From positions 124,001 through 188,000 of the forward strand of contig JAALGZ010000043.1 of NCBI GenBank assembly GCA_015227615.1: a stretch of DNA of 64,000 bases. The letters are read 5' to 3'. The notes below the pieces were generated by a model. It was not told the origin of the DNA and did not search any database. It was given only the letters and a program-made list of their open reading frames with translations. How positions within the stretch are numbered: position 1 is the first letter of the stretch; every line of letters starts with the position of its first letter. The translations under genes were made by a program, and so were the position numbers. Of this stretch, positions 1 to 13,100 are shown piece after piece. This DNA comes from Labyrinthula sp. Ha. Its lineage: Eukaryota; Sar; Bigyra; Labyrinthulida; Labyrinthulaceae.

Positions 1-150
1 AATAGAATCAAATATCGTCAAAAGGATTCTAGGTCTATCAGAGTACTGACATCAACCGCAGTAGAACTTTTTAGTTATCTTAAAGCAGTAGATGAAGTTG
101 ACCACATTACTTTGACACTAGTTGCAAAAGGACAGAATAATCGCTCCTAA
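1..150 (+). CDS. possible 3' end of a gene cut by the window edge
   Basis: A reading frame is open from base 1 to a TAA at 148-150 and gives 49 residues. They include a hydrophobic/charged segment (VELFSYLKAVDEVDHITLTL) followed by a basic end. There is no start codon inside the window, so if real this is the last exon of a gene to the left. The segment loosely recalls an Alba-type nucleic-acid-binding fold, but the diagnostic part of that domain is absent and I do not assign it. An open run of this length also arises by chance in AT-rich DNA. Confidence 0.25.
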   Translation, partial: NRIKYRQKDSRSIRVLTSTAVELFSYLKAVDEVDHITLTLVAKGQNNRS

Positions 151-3100
151 AATCGGAAAAAAAAGAGTTTCGAAAGGCGCAGCAGAATGAAACCAGGAAG
201 AAATACCCATATACTCAATGCCTGATACAAAGATGTAGATGCTTACCAGATCAGTTAAGTTGTTAGTATTATCCTTATGATAAAAGAAGCATTGAATAAT
301 TGCAAAGTGGTACAAGAAATAGAGAAAAACCAACAGGTGCACCTTGGACAGATTACAATAAATATCCCGGCAAAATGAGACGCGAGTAAGATAGATTCAG
401 AATCAGACACAGAAAATGTACATTGGAAACATTAAGAATATGTGAAAGATTTCCTCGCAATCATGCGCAATGCTGCCCTTCGGAAATCAGCAAAACAATT
501 CCTCCTCCATATATAGAAAACCTCACGGGTTCAGAGGCCAGAAAATGAGAGAAAGTCAAACTGTGGAAGCTCTGAATACCTAACCATAATCCAAGGTAAG
601 AGCATAATTGTAAAAGCTAAGCTACCTTTGCCACAACACGGGCGCAGTAGTAATCTATATATCTTTTCCAGTTTGGTGTGTCGCCAAGGACTTATCTCAT
701 CCCCAGATAAAAAATCTCCCCACTGAAGAGCGCTGGGTAAGTGGAGAAATGAGTATTAAACCTGGGCACCGTTAACACGGTAATCTGGTTTATGTCAAGA
801 TAAACTATACTCTCCAGGAACACCACCAGTACTACAAAGGGATCCTGCTCGGAAGGAGATCGGTTAGTTGGGAACCAGTCGGCTATTTAAGTAAACTGTT
901 GGTTTGCTTTGAGCACAGGTCATTACATGGTTCTGTAGTTGTTGTATTCAACGACCCCTATCCCTTTCTTGATTTCTCTATAATATCTTACTTGTGATAT
1001 AGTACTATAGAACTTCAGGAATCCCAAGTATATGGTTCTGTTTGGTTGGTGTCCTATATCTTTCGTAAAATATAATGTCGCTGTAATAACGTAAATATGG
1101 AAAAGAAAGAAGATAACATCTGGAAACATTCTTCACCGTACCGTCCCGCTATCATAAATAGTGATGAATATTAACTTATTGAAACTTCATTGATGATGTT
1201 TTTACCAATATTCCTATTGCTATTGTTTTCACAAGTATTTTGGTTCATGATCGACAGTAAATAATCAAACCAAGTCTGTTGAAAGTAATCGATGCCCTAT
1301 ATTTCCTTTTGTTGATCGGAACGAAAATAAGGTTCTTTTCATTATTGAAAACTTTTTTACCAGAACTCATGTCTTATCGCGACACACTTCATCATGTTCC
1401 TTTTGATTTCAAACAACTTAAACAAAAACTTTAATTTATTCTAATGACTCAGCGATTCAGTCCCTCGGTTTAGTTCTTAAGTGGATGTGGCACTTCTGGT
1501 TAACTCAACTGAGTTGCTCTTGGTATTTTGAACAAAATTTTTTATCCATAAAATTAGACAGATACTGTTTTAAAAGTCCTTGAAACTATTTTCTAATAGT
1601 TGCATAAATTAAATGTCACATTTCTTCCCTATACGCTTATTCCAAATCCGATTGCCGCAGACATCCGTGCAAAGTAATTTCATCTTTCTCTTACTGGAAT
1701 GCGCTATGAAGTTTCTCAAATTTAAGTAAGATTTTATAAAGAAAACTCAGCGCAAAGAATAAATAATTATCTAACCCATTGAAGGTTTCGGCTGGTAAGA
1801 ACTATTTAGAATGGTCTACTCAAACTAATCTCCATTGCTTTGATATGTCTTATTCCAATGGCTATGGTCTGCATATATAGGCTAAGATGCGATTAAGCAG
1901 AATTCTTTATAGTTTCAGGATTTACAATTGAAATAATGTCTAAAACTTAAATCCCTATATCAAATGGACTAAGGTAAGAAAATGTGGGATATAGTAAAGC
2001 TGTTGCCTCATTGAGAAACTTCTTAACAGAAACTTTCTTATGGACGACCTTTAAATCACATCTATATGTAATCTCTGTTCGCTTAAAAGAGATGTTACAT
2101 AAATTTGCATCAAGGAGATTTTGATAGAAAGACATTTTAGCTCTTATTCCTCAATCTAACTAAATTACGTCTCTTTCCAGCTAAATATACAAATTGACAT
2201 TTTCGATAACCTGATATTAAAAACTTAGTTGAATTATGTACTTGGCAAATAATAATATAACTCATTTCGACTTTATCTAAGTACTAGACATAAGCTTAGT
2301 TTTGTTCTATACCGTATATAGAAAACTATATAATCAATTGCAATTTAATTTTTTTAAGTCTTGCAGAATATAAAAGGAAGTCAATAATACTGCATTTTTT
2401 ACTATGGTAAGTTTACTTATATGTTTCTTAGTTAATGCATAAAAGTATATATTAACTCAACAGCTCAGGATAAGTAGTATACAAGTTTTTCATGAAATAA
2501 AATAATTGGCTCAGCAGTATATTCCTTATTTATTAGCATGTTCACTGTAGAAGAAAAGATGGTACTTGTAGTTCTATTGCACAAGCAAAGAAGCTATTGC
2601 ATTAAATTTTACGAGCACAAAACCTCTATCGGTTTTATTGTCACTATCTATATATTCTTTGAAGTATTCCACCTTTATTTGAGGCAAAGAGACATGAAAA
2701 TTGATAATCCAAATGTTTAAGAATAGTATGGTAGTATCAAGTATATAAGAATTAAGAAACATCGCGAGCAAAACCGCTTACTTAACCTATATTAGAAAAT
2801 ATAATAAATATGGCAAGTGAATAAGCAAATAATAATTGGTCTTCCAAGTAACTATCTAATAGTTAATGAAAATTTGTACCCAGAGTTTAGATGTGCAGGA
2901 TTGCAAACTTTGAGATGGGCTCCATCGGTACCAACTATTTTGACAACAACACTCCATTCCGCGAAGCAGTTTTGAAAGAATGAAAATAATAGAAGCTAAA
3001 GTTAGTAGGAATAAATGGGGAAATTAATTTGAGATATAGTGAAGGCAGAATGGGAATTATAACTCATTGGGGCTAGAGTGTTGTAGGGAAAAGGGGATGA

Positions 3101-6100
3101 TATTTTCATATATATATGGCCAAGTTGTTTAGGGTGCAATATATACGAAAACAAATAGAGTGCATATATTCACTATTTCGTACTCATAAATACATTAAAT
3201 TCCTTAGAAATTAAATTAATCTATTTAATGAAGAAGAGAGTGTTAAATAGCATTAATTATAGGTGAGATAACGTTGCTAAACTTAGTCGAACCAAAGGAT
3301 TCCTACCACGGTATGACACAGCAAGAAAACACACAGCAGAATAGCTAAGATACATTAGCAATAATAAATATGAATGTAATATTTTGAAGGGTTTGGGAAA
3401 TAATAAACCACAACTATAATAATTTCAGATAGATCCATTTTTTATCTTGATTCTTAATTAGAACTCCATTTATGATAATTTTATTTTGTACAATCTACTT
3501 GATTCTATGACTGGTGGTTATCCTAGCAGAATTAGAGTAAATTTAATTAAATGAGTTGTATTCCTCTACGATAGTACTCCTGGCTTGGTTGCTCTAAGCT
3601 TTTAACTTTTTGAGTGGTGTTTTATATTCCTCATTAGTATTCGACCATTTACCCACAGTTGTGCAAGTGCAAGCCCTATAATAACGGGCGTGTTAGTTCG
3701 TAAAATATTTAGTGAAGCTTACGGGTTAGCAATCCTGTAGTAAAACTGAAATTTTTTCCCTGCACTAAAGAAACGAGGAGGAGTTATTTAAATTTAAAAT
3801 TTAATTAAATTTTTGTAAAAACACACAATTTCACCCAATCATCTCTGTAATAAAGTTAATGTTCTAGCGGTCATGAAAGAGCGAGTATGGGTTTCGTATA
3901 GAATAAAATCAACAAAATAACCGGAAATGCAAGAATTACAGACTCATTTTCAAACAACTTATGGAAAAACTGTAGCTAAAATTATTGTCTATTATCATAA
4001 ATTCTCATATACAAATGAGATGATGGATTCGATACCAAATTTATTTCTTGCCATAAATTCACAGAGAAGATTACCTTCGCATCGATTTTATTGGGTGAGT
4101 TTGAACAGTACCGATTTTTCAGGCGAATGCAGCAAATATGAGCTACACAAAAAATAGGAGAACCTCATGTGAACACATTGTAGACATGGTGTTCAAATTG
4201 AAAGTGCATTCGACTACAAAGCAGTGTACATGTCTCGTGCCACTGAATTTCATGTCTCAATCTCATAACTCAACTAATCCCCACCTAAGTTCCCAAATTA
4301 GGTTTATATTAAGAAACCCTGCATTAGGCGTCATTGTTGGGAAAATGTTCATAAAACTTCTAATGTGAATATTTTTTAATAACTAGTGTATAGGAATAAT
4401 CTTGGTTATTTATGAAATTGATTCAATATTTTGTGCGAATGATTCGTTTGGTAAGGTCTCATATTATACATATGCCCACTTAAATCAGTCAAGAGAACTG
4501 TTTCTCTATAATCGTTTTACAACTACTCGTCAGCTCTACCCTCCAACACAATAAGATTTAATGCAGAATTTTCGCAACAGCTATAAAGAACCACCTGGAG
4601 TGTAGAACACTTGAAGCAGGTTATTCACGATCAATTTCTCAAATCATAGTTAGTATATAACTTCTGTTCTGAACACCCTATATATCAAACAAAAACAATT
4701 TTATTTTTAGGCAATTGCAAACGCTTGGTAAATAAAAACAGCTCATATAAATTGATATTGTTGATTTTGCAGTAATTATAATAATGTTGACTTCTTAACC
4801 GCGTTTTTATTTAGCTTTTGGGTTTCATTGTTCATAGACACTTAGATTAAACTGAAAGATTTGTCATATCAAAAAGTAGATACATCAAGTAAACAATATT
4901 GATATCACCTCCTATGTCGGATAGGTAATCATTTTCTGAAAGAGTTTAGAATAACTCTTGTTAACTGACATTTGCACCTTTTTGGACAAATTTCTCTTGC
5001 AATTCGTACTATTGAAAGTACACCTAAATAAAAAATGCGAAATCCAATTAAAGACGAGTTTAAAGCATAAACAGAATAAAAAATCCAGTTGCATTAATTT
5101 AAGTCAGCAGATGTTAATTTCCTGGCACATCTTATATTTCCTCTATTTACATGTATTCTTAAAGTTAATCTTTTGTTTCCTAGGACGCTTTCAGCACACG
5201 AATCCCGAAGTTTTTAAATACAATAAACTTACATACAATCATATTTTTTTTCTTGACAGGAAAAATAAGTTTCTAAAAAACTAACTTGTTGCACTTTGGT
5301 TGTAAGGAATGTTTTCTTTCATCAATTACATAATCCAATAAATCCACAGTTCGTCTAATAGAGTTAAGATGATGACTACACCTACTAACTTTCTCATTTA
5401 AGAATCCATACATCATTCACATATCTTTAATAGACCTAGCTTCACCAATAACATATAATTTTCATAGTATTAAAATCCACTAAGATTTTGGTGTTACATT
5501 TATGTTTTAATACGTGCTAGCTTAAAGTTGCTTTGGGCTTAGTATCCAGAGAGTGCAAACTTTCTCGCAAGTATCTCGGTTAATTCTTCGTTACTTCACG
5601 TTTAATTCAATGGTGTAGATCTAACCTTTTGATGAAGATCCGTTAGAGCCTTTTCTCAGTAAATAACTTGACTTCAACATTTCTTTATAGTAATTGCGAA
5701 CTCCTATAATAACTAGCTAAAATAATTTGTAGAAAACGTAAGGGCCTCGTAGAACATATGTAAAATCTGGTAAATCATGTCGTGCTGCCTTCAGCAAAGT
5801 GATTAAATCTGGACCAATGGCAAATGTTTTACTCTTAAGTCGCAAAATGCTACAAACACTTCCGGAAAGCCTTCTCAAAGCTAAATTTGAATTGCAAATT
5901 AAGTCTTTGACGTCTAAAGATGTTAATCTTGCCGAGTGATGTGAAGCCGGTGGAGTATAAGAGACTTAAATGACTATTCCTAAGGAAGCTAATATTCAAT
6001 TAAAGTGCGTAAATATTCTCAATGAAAAAGTTAGGGGTTTTAGCTTCGTTGAATGACTGTTTCAATTTTTCTTAGTTCATATGAAATTCATAGAGTATTT

Positions 6101-7563
6101 AATCATTAGAAGCATTAGCTGAAAAACCTTCAGCCCTATTGGATGCTGATTGTCCTTTGCATTTCAAGTAGGGACTTCCTCACTGTTTCTAATGCTGGAA
6201 TGAGTAATAGCATTACTATTTTTGCTTTTTACTCTCTCACGCGCTTTTTGTCTGGTGGACTGTTGTTCTTGCAAGATTTTCCGTTATCTTTTTCTTGTAT
6301 ATTCGTATCCTATTTTCTGAATGCAAATGAGCTCAAAGCTTCTTGTTCTGATCTTAACTCCTGGTTAAAAATTAATTATCTAAAACATACCTTTCGAGGA
6401 AACTCCTCATATGGGCTTAAACACACTCTATTTATTCTTACTATTATTCCACTATACTGTTACTAATGTCCACATAGACAAAGAGGGTTATACAGAGCTT
6501 CGTTTATCATTCATGTTGCTTCAAAGCTCGCGCATTGTTGATTCCTATCTTTATTTTTTGCGCTAATGTATTTTCATTTGTGGGGGGTTGCAAACCGAGT
6601 ATGAAATATGGCTTTTTGGAAACATGTAAAAGGGCACCGTTGTAAGAAGATCGGTTCCCAATTCTGTTTCATTATGAAAACAAGTAACGCAGTAACTTCA
6701 GCATCTGATCCCAGAATCCTACGAGTCACGACACTACTCCGGGAATTTGATTGGAGCAACTCCATTCAGTCAAAAGCGTAACTGAAGGATGTGCAACAAT
6801 AAAGTACAGTACATAGCTCATTTTGTTGTTTTCGTACCAGCTAGGATAATGAAACGAACTCGCTCGTGAGTTGTTGCTACGCGAAACCAATCTACAAACA
6901 ACACCCTTTTATTCAAATCAAGATATACAACCAATAGTACCATAGGTAAGTTCAGCTGTCTTTTCAAATTTGTGGAAACAAACACGCTGCGAGCTCTTCT
7001 TAGTCTATAATAAGAACTGAGTATTAATTTTATATCGTCTGATTAGTAACCCGTTCACAATTAATTACCGTTGAACTACTTTGACCTGCTACGTAAAATA
7101 TTCAAACATTAAGTACTCAGGGTTAAAATCTTTGATTAAGAAATCCTGAGCTCTCTGTCAGCGAAAAATAGCATTTAATTCAAGGCGTATATCCTAACGC
7201 TCCTTGACTTAAAAAGATATTCTGTGGTGAAGAAAGAATACTCTTCTTGTACTGATGTAACTCCAAATACGAATTTGCAATAAACTAGCTTATAATTTCG
7301 ATAGTTTTACTTGAATGAAAACAGGGAAAGTGTTAATTATCTTTAATGTTCAGAAATCCTTTATATTTCCTTTTGATCAATACAATGATCCAAATTGAAA
7401 TATATTCCTATAAAGATATGTTTTTTTTTTAAAGCGTTATATAAACAAGAAATTAGTTCTTTTATTTATTCGGATATTTCAAAACAAAAACTCAACGGTT
7501 CACTTCTTTATAATTCAAGATCAAATAATCTCCTAAAACTCCGTATTGTAATTTTATAAGAAT
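151..7563. other. gene desert, no confident gene
   Basis: About 7.4 kb of AT-rich DNA without a recognisable domain. Open stretches of 60-107 codons occur (for example 3927-4157 and 4138-4368, plus strand; 6143-6466, plus strand), but none has conserved motifs or extends through tiny introns. A 58-codon open run at 5764-5939 (plus) reads fairly protein-like and could be a gene remnant. No tRNA, rRNA or clear transposon ends were seen. Confidence 0.6.
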
Positions 7564-7761
7564 TGTCCCTTCAATATATATGAATTCCCGAAAGTCCCGG
7601 ATTTGCCATAGTCAACACCGAGGACATAGTACATTCCTTATTCCCTTTACCAACTTCAATTCTTGAATTCCCGAGAATACAGTGCGATGATCATGGACCA
7701 ATCGGAAGAAATCGCTGTCCTCGGTAATGAGTTGAAAATTGAAGGGATATATTCAGGGACA
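7564..7761. repeat. 198-bp nested inverted repeat upstream of the exchanger gene
   Basis: The outer arms TGTCCCTTCAATATAT (7564-7579) and ATATATTCAGGGACA (7747-7761) are imperfect inverted copies. Two more inverted pairs lie inside: CCCTTCAAT (7567-7575) with ATTGAAGGG (7738-7746), and ACCGAGGACA (7617-7626) with TGTCCTCGGT (7716-7725). TTGAATTCCCGA-like words also occur twice in direct orientation. The structure ends about 87 bp before the exchanger start codon. It may be a small MITE or a large cis-regulatory palindrome; I found no flanking duplication that decides between them. Confidence 0.5.
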
Positions 7762-7848
7762 GGAAGAAAGAATACCTTTTCATAGATCAATCTATCTCAC
7801 AAAAAGAAAGAGAAGAGACTTTCACTCTTTAGAAATTTAAGTACAAAT

Positions 7849-9848
7849 ATGGTGTTGAGGTTACATTTGAACGAAGAAAACAAACAGAAAGCAAGAGAGA
7901 GAAAGGATTTAAGGATTCTCTATACGTTTTGTACACTTGGAGTATTCAGTGTAGGCATTTTGGCGTACGCCTTAACTGGAAAGAAACAGACGTCAAGTTT
8001 TAGATTGGTTTCTCCTTCTAGATCAGAGCTTAGTTTCTCGAGGGAAAGGTTTCTTTTGAACGATGAGGAAGAATGTAATTTAGATCACACCGATTTTTGT
8101 TCCCTATCTTCAGATGGGTGTTTTCTAGGAGAATATTTAGATGGCGCTTGCTGTATTGTTATTCCCGAAACTTTTGATGTAACTAATTTAACTCAAGCAG
8201 ATGCTCAAGATCTCTTCAATTTCGATGTTGGATCAGATGTTTGCATAAACAAGGATGACGACATCTGCCCAAAAGAAGACATGTGTGTTGCAGAATTAAT
8301 TCCTGGGCAAAACTTAGGTGCTCAATGTTTCAAAGGGTTTGAAAAAGATGCAGCGTCTGCCCTTATAGTTTACTTTCTGATTCTCTTTTATCTTTTTATT
8401 GCTCTGGCAATTGTTTGCGAAGATTATTTTGCTTTCAGTTTAAACCAAATTGCAAATATGTATGGCGTAAATTTTATTTTTTATTTTATTTTTTAGGTTT
8501 CTCCTGATGTAAAAGGGGCAACATTTGCAGCAGCTGGATCATCAGCACCAGAACTTTTTGTTGCACTTGCAGACAATGTTTTTTCAAATCCGCCACAAAG
8601 TACTGGAGTTGGAGCGGTTTTAGGATCCTGCATTTTCAATATTTTGTGTATCATTGGATTTAGTGCAGTAGTTGCTGAAAGATTTGATGGGTTACCAGTT
8701 GCTTGGAGACCTCTTTTAAGAGATAGTTTATTTTATTTACTTGCTGTAGTTGCTTTAACTGGAGTTGTAATTAAAGCACATGTGAGTGATAATAAAGTAT
8801 ATTGGTCTGAAGGGCTAATTTTTGTTCTTATCTATGTTGTTTATGTTTTGGTTCTTTTTAAAAATGAGAAGTTCATGGAGTGGTTAGGAAAAGTAGGAGG
8901 AAAGTTCTTTTTCTCAGAGGAGAATGTAGATAAAGATATGATTGTTAGACAAGATTCGATCCCTGTTGAACAAAGATTTGGTATTCTTGTTTCTTTTATA
9001 TTATTTGTTTAGAAGTAAATCGAGCAATTAGTTACCAAAGTTTTCTTTCTGCTAGACAAAGTGTTGGAAGTAGAGCAAATTTTGGTGGAGGAAAAGTTTT
9101 ACAACATGCAGATCCAGATGAAGATTCAAAACTAGAAGGAGAGGATTTTTGGGAAAATTTGAAATGGCCACAATATGTTCCAGAAGATTTAGAATTTGAT
9201 GATGAAGAACCAAGTTTTTCGGAAAGGTATTTTGGTGGTGGATTTAAACTCTGGTTGCGAAGATTCTATTTCTTACTTGTTTTCCCAATAAATCTACTTT
9301 ATCGATTTACTGTTCCTGATTCAAGATATGATCTATTTAAGGAGGATAAAGAAATAGATCAAGTTCTTGTTACGGATCATAGAGCAAAATCATACTATGC
9401 CGAGTTCGCTGTTTGCATCATTTATTTGGGAGTAATATGTCAAGGATTAGTTTTTTGTGCAGCAAAAATTGGTTGTGTAGCTGGAATAAGTCCAAGTACA
9501 ATGGGATTAACTTTTCTTGCAGTTGGAACTAGTTTACCAGATTGTTTAACAGGTATTCATTTGGCATTGATGAAAGAAGGAGATGCTTCTGTTGCTGATG
9601 CACTTGGATCTAATATTTTTGATATTCTTCTTGGATTAGGATTTCCTTGGTTTCTAGCAGGTTTGATATATGGAAATAGTGAAGTGAATTTAGAGGATGT
9701 TGATTTGATTCTTGGGTTTCTTTTTGGCGTCTTTTTTTTGTTAGTTCTTGGTTTGAAATTCACAAATTTCATGCTGAATAAAAAACTTGGGTATTCTTTA
9801 GTTTTTGTATATGTAGTTTATTTGATTTTTGAACTTTTCTTAGCATAG
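7849..9848 (+). CDS. K+-dependent Na+/Ca2+ exchanger (NCKX/SLC24 type), 645 aa, two tiny introns
   Basis: This is a membrane cation exchanger of the CaCA superfamily, expected to export Ca2+ in exchange for Na+ (plus K+). Exons are 7849-8466, 8497-8980 and 9013-9848, with introns of 30 and 32 nt (GT..TTTTAG and GT..GTTTAG); the first carries an in-frame stop if retained. The alpha-1 repeat with GATFAAAGSSAPE lies near residue 212. The alpha-2 repeat with GLTFLAVGTSLPD and ALGSNIFDI lies near residue 530. A hydrophobic segment follows a basic N-terminus, then a Cys-rich acidic extracellular stretch (residues 75-160) typical of NCKX. The central acidic loop is short. The family assignment is firm; ion selectivity and membrane location (plasma membrane or organelle) are inferred. 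Confidence 0.93.
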
Positions 9849-9904
9849 ATTTTATAAACTAAGGTTTCCAAAGTAGAATATAATATCCAAATAGGTTATA
9901 AAAA

Positions 9905-10160
9905 ATGAACGTGTTGACTCTATGTGTTATTTCAGATCCAAACGATTGGCCAACAATACAGTTCCATGGTTTCTTATATGGTTTTGAGGCGTTCGACGAA
10001 TGTTTTCTTGAAGAGTATTCATCCATTAAACTACAGAGATGTTTTGCCAGTACTTCGGAAAAAGTTTCATGTCTATTTAATAAGAAGGGAAAGAATGTAC
10101 GATTCCTTTAGAGAGTGGCTATATAGAAATAATTCCCTAGATATTTTAAGGACTAAATAA
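9905..10160 (+). CDS. possible small basic protein, about 76 aa, one 25-nt intron
   Basis: An ATG at 9905 followed by a putative 25-nt intron (9911-9935, GTGTTG..TTTCAG) opens a frame to a TAA at 10158-10160. The product would be about 76 residues, basic, and rich in Arg, Tyr and Leu (LRKKFHVYLIRRERMYDSF). It lies 56 bp behind the exchanger gene. No family is recognised. A second reading, without the intron, gives an unrelated 68-aa peptide ending at 10111, so the gene model is weak. Confidence 0.3.
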
Positions 10161-13100
10161 AATAAAACAAAAATTCTACCATATGCTTTCATTTCTGGGT
10201 CCATGTCACTTAAAAGCTCTTTCTTTTCTGGTTTATTCTCCATTGAAGTAATAAACGGCTAACACTAGCAAAACGATTCCTCCACGATGTTGAAGAAAAA
10301 ACAAGATTAAGAATTTATATTTTCCAAAAAGATAAATATGTACTATTTAATTATATTTATTTAACTTGAACAATAGTTTTCCTATTTCCCATAGTTAACC
10401 CACCATGATCAAGGAAATGACTCTAGTTTGGAGAATTCAAACTAGGGAAAATGGAAAGGTTATTACTAAAAAAGAAGCCTTTGTGTCAAACGCAATTCAA
10501 TGAGCGACCCTGTTTGTAGTTGTGCATAATTGTTTTTTCTTGGTCAGAGCATATTATCAAGAAATGCAGTAATCCTTTTTTAATTCAACCACATTGTAAC
10601 CTATTTTCGAAATTGGCTTTTGCTCTTCGTAGTTCAAACTACCTTTCGACTCTCTAGTTTTCACAAATGTAACATTGGAGAGATATTTGGAATCTTTTGG
10701 AAAAAAGAGAATAGAGCAGATTCCGATTAATCTGAAAGTTTGGTTTAAGCACCAAAACTTTAAAGTAAAGTTCATCTGTTGATGGACAAACTGAGAACCT
10801 CTGTAACCTCCTATGTGTATACGTATAAAATAGATTGGATGCATCAAGTAGAGAGAGAAGTAAGATTTAATTTGAACATAAACTATCATTTGTGTTTTGG
10901 CAAAAAGCGTTCAGGGTATTCAATAGCTTCCTTGTTTGAGGAGAATTCACTTCAGGTTTTATGATAATGTCATATAGCCAGTACTGCAGTTAGGTATAGA
11001 GGAAACATATACCCAGAAGCAGAATGAAGTTTTTAATTTCACCTTAACTTTAGTTATCGGTCCTGTATTAATTAGATAGCCCCATTATCGCCGCCATTAG
11101 TACTGCAAATGATTAGTAAGGCTTTCCAATCTCTCATTTCCAGCTTCATAATCATACACATGGCACGACAGGATATCTTGATAAACATGTTTTCTTATCA
11201 AACTAAATTCACTATTGGTTAATGATCTAGATTGAGAATCCGCGTCCTACAGCATTCATTAGAATAACAGGATTTGGTTCATATGGCAATGACCTTGCGA
11301 TTATTTACTTCTACTATATGGTAGGTAGGCACTAAGCTTTGATAGGTTTCATATGAAACTAGAAATCATTACTAACATTTTCAAAGAACAAATCTCTTAT
11401 TCCCCTATTTTATTGGAAGAAAAAGTGCACAGGGATGTAAGCAGCTATGACAAGAAGTTATTATTTTCTGACTTTGGTTTCCAGGCACTAGCAGTTCTTT
11501 TTACACGTTTCCCTCCTATGTTCCTACGTTCATTTCATGCGACCACAAATAGAGGTGAACCTAAATTCCATAGATGTGCTACGAGAGATATTAAAATATT
11601 GTCCTCATTTTTTTAAAGGTACAAACTTGTTCAAAATAACTGATGCTCCTGTAGCCCTGGTTCATAAGCAGCTCTACTTAAAGCAGGTCATGATTGCACT
11701 TGATAGATATTAACTCGTGTTCATTTGCTTAATTATTTTAGATTTTTTATTTGTTGATGACATGAGTTGAAAAAATATATTTGCAAAGAATATATTTCTC
11801 CTGAGGTAGTACCAATTACTCTATTGGGTCGAATATATCTAGGTATTCTAATAAAATCTCTTACCAGTAAGGTTTAACGAATAGTGAATTTTTTCTTATG
11901 CTTTTAGATCTTCATGGAATTAACTAAGTAGGTAAGTCATGCAACAAGAAGAAACATAAATCATCGTCTTTGAATTTGATCTAAGTCTATTGTAAATAAC
12001 AGAATCTCAATGAAAGCATTGAAACTACAGTATGTGGTTTCTTTTCCAGTTAGAAAGATCTTGATATACTGTATTATTGTCTCGAATGGATGATGCGCCC
12101 TCAGAGAAAGATGTGTATAGTCCTCCTAAAGAAAAAAAAAGATCTTGTGCAATGAGATAGCTTTAGAATTCGATTAACATAGAACTTGTTCTATTTCCTA
12201 CACATTTGAAGAGAGTCCTTGAACGCGCCAACTCACGGAGGAAAATGTCATGTTTGAAGTTACGTGAGTTCTGTGATTAACCTTTGAAATGTTTCTTCGA
12301 AATTTGAATGAGACGAAGGTTGCTCGCTATATGTATTATGAACTTTAAAATCTTTCCATATGTAACAACCCCGTTGCTACTATTGCTCAACTTCCATTAG
12401 AATCTCACTTATCCTCTAGTAACTTCTAGATCACTATATGATGCTCGCATCAGGGTTCTGTTTATTACAGTTAATTTGATCTGGGGTATTCTGGTATCAA
12501 TATTCTGTACTTAATTGAGTATTCACAGTTGGTCATATTAAACCATACACTGTAACTAACTTAAGCAAAAAAAAGGAACTTAGGAACTCAAGATTCATAA
12601 TATTAATCATTTATTATGGTAAAACTTTTTATGGTGCTCGCATTATATTAGGGTTTAAGTATCCTTAAAGCCTTAATAAAATTCTTAGGTTTATCCACAG
12701 CCATGCAGGCTGTTAAATGGCAAATTTAATATATGTTCCAAAGCTTCTGTAATATGTTTAAAGTTGTTCAATATGCTCTAACACTAAAGTGTGGAAAATT
12801 GTGTGCAACCTGTTTATTCTTGCCCAGTAATGAATGTATATGTACCGATAGTGTGAAGCATCAAATAAGGATCAACAACACTTTGATTTAATCACTTAGT
12901 GAATCCTTCCCCAATGTACAACATTCCTGAAACTATACAATTCAGGTGGTGTATAAAGTTTTTTTCAATATATAAACATAGCTATGATTGCTCTCCCTTT
13001 TTTGTTTTCTACTTTGAATACCAATTCTTCATTTAATCAGTATTAGGTATGTGTAAGTCTTGGGGTTCATGTACAAGCTTGAACTACATTAGAAAACAAC

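Noticed and set aside
4958-5284. 108-codon plus-strand ORF
   Set aside because: Composition of Lys, Phe, Leu and Asn follows base composition; no domain or intron continuation.
6143-6466. 107-codon plus-strand ORF
   Set aside because: Hydrophobic and low in charged residues, as expected from T-rich chance ORFs; no domain. Several of this length are expected by chance in 64 kb.
10557-10889. 110-codon minus-strand ORF in the desert
   Set aside because: No conserved motif, its only in-frame Mets are at the very start, and chance expectation is similar.
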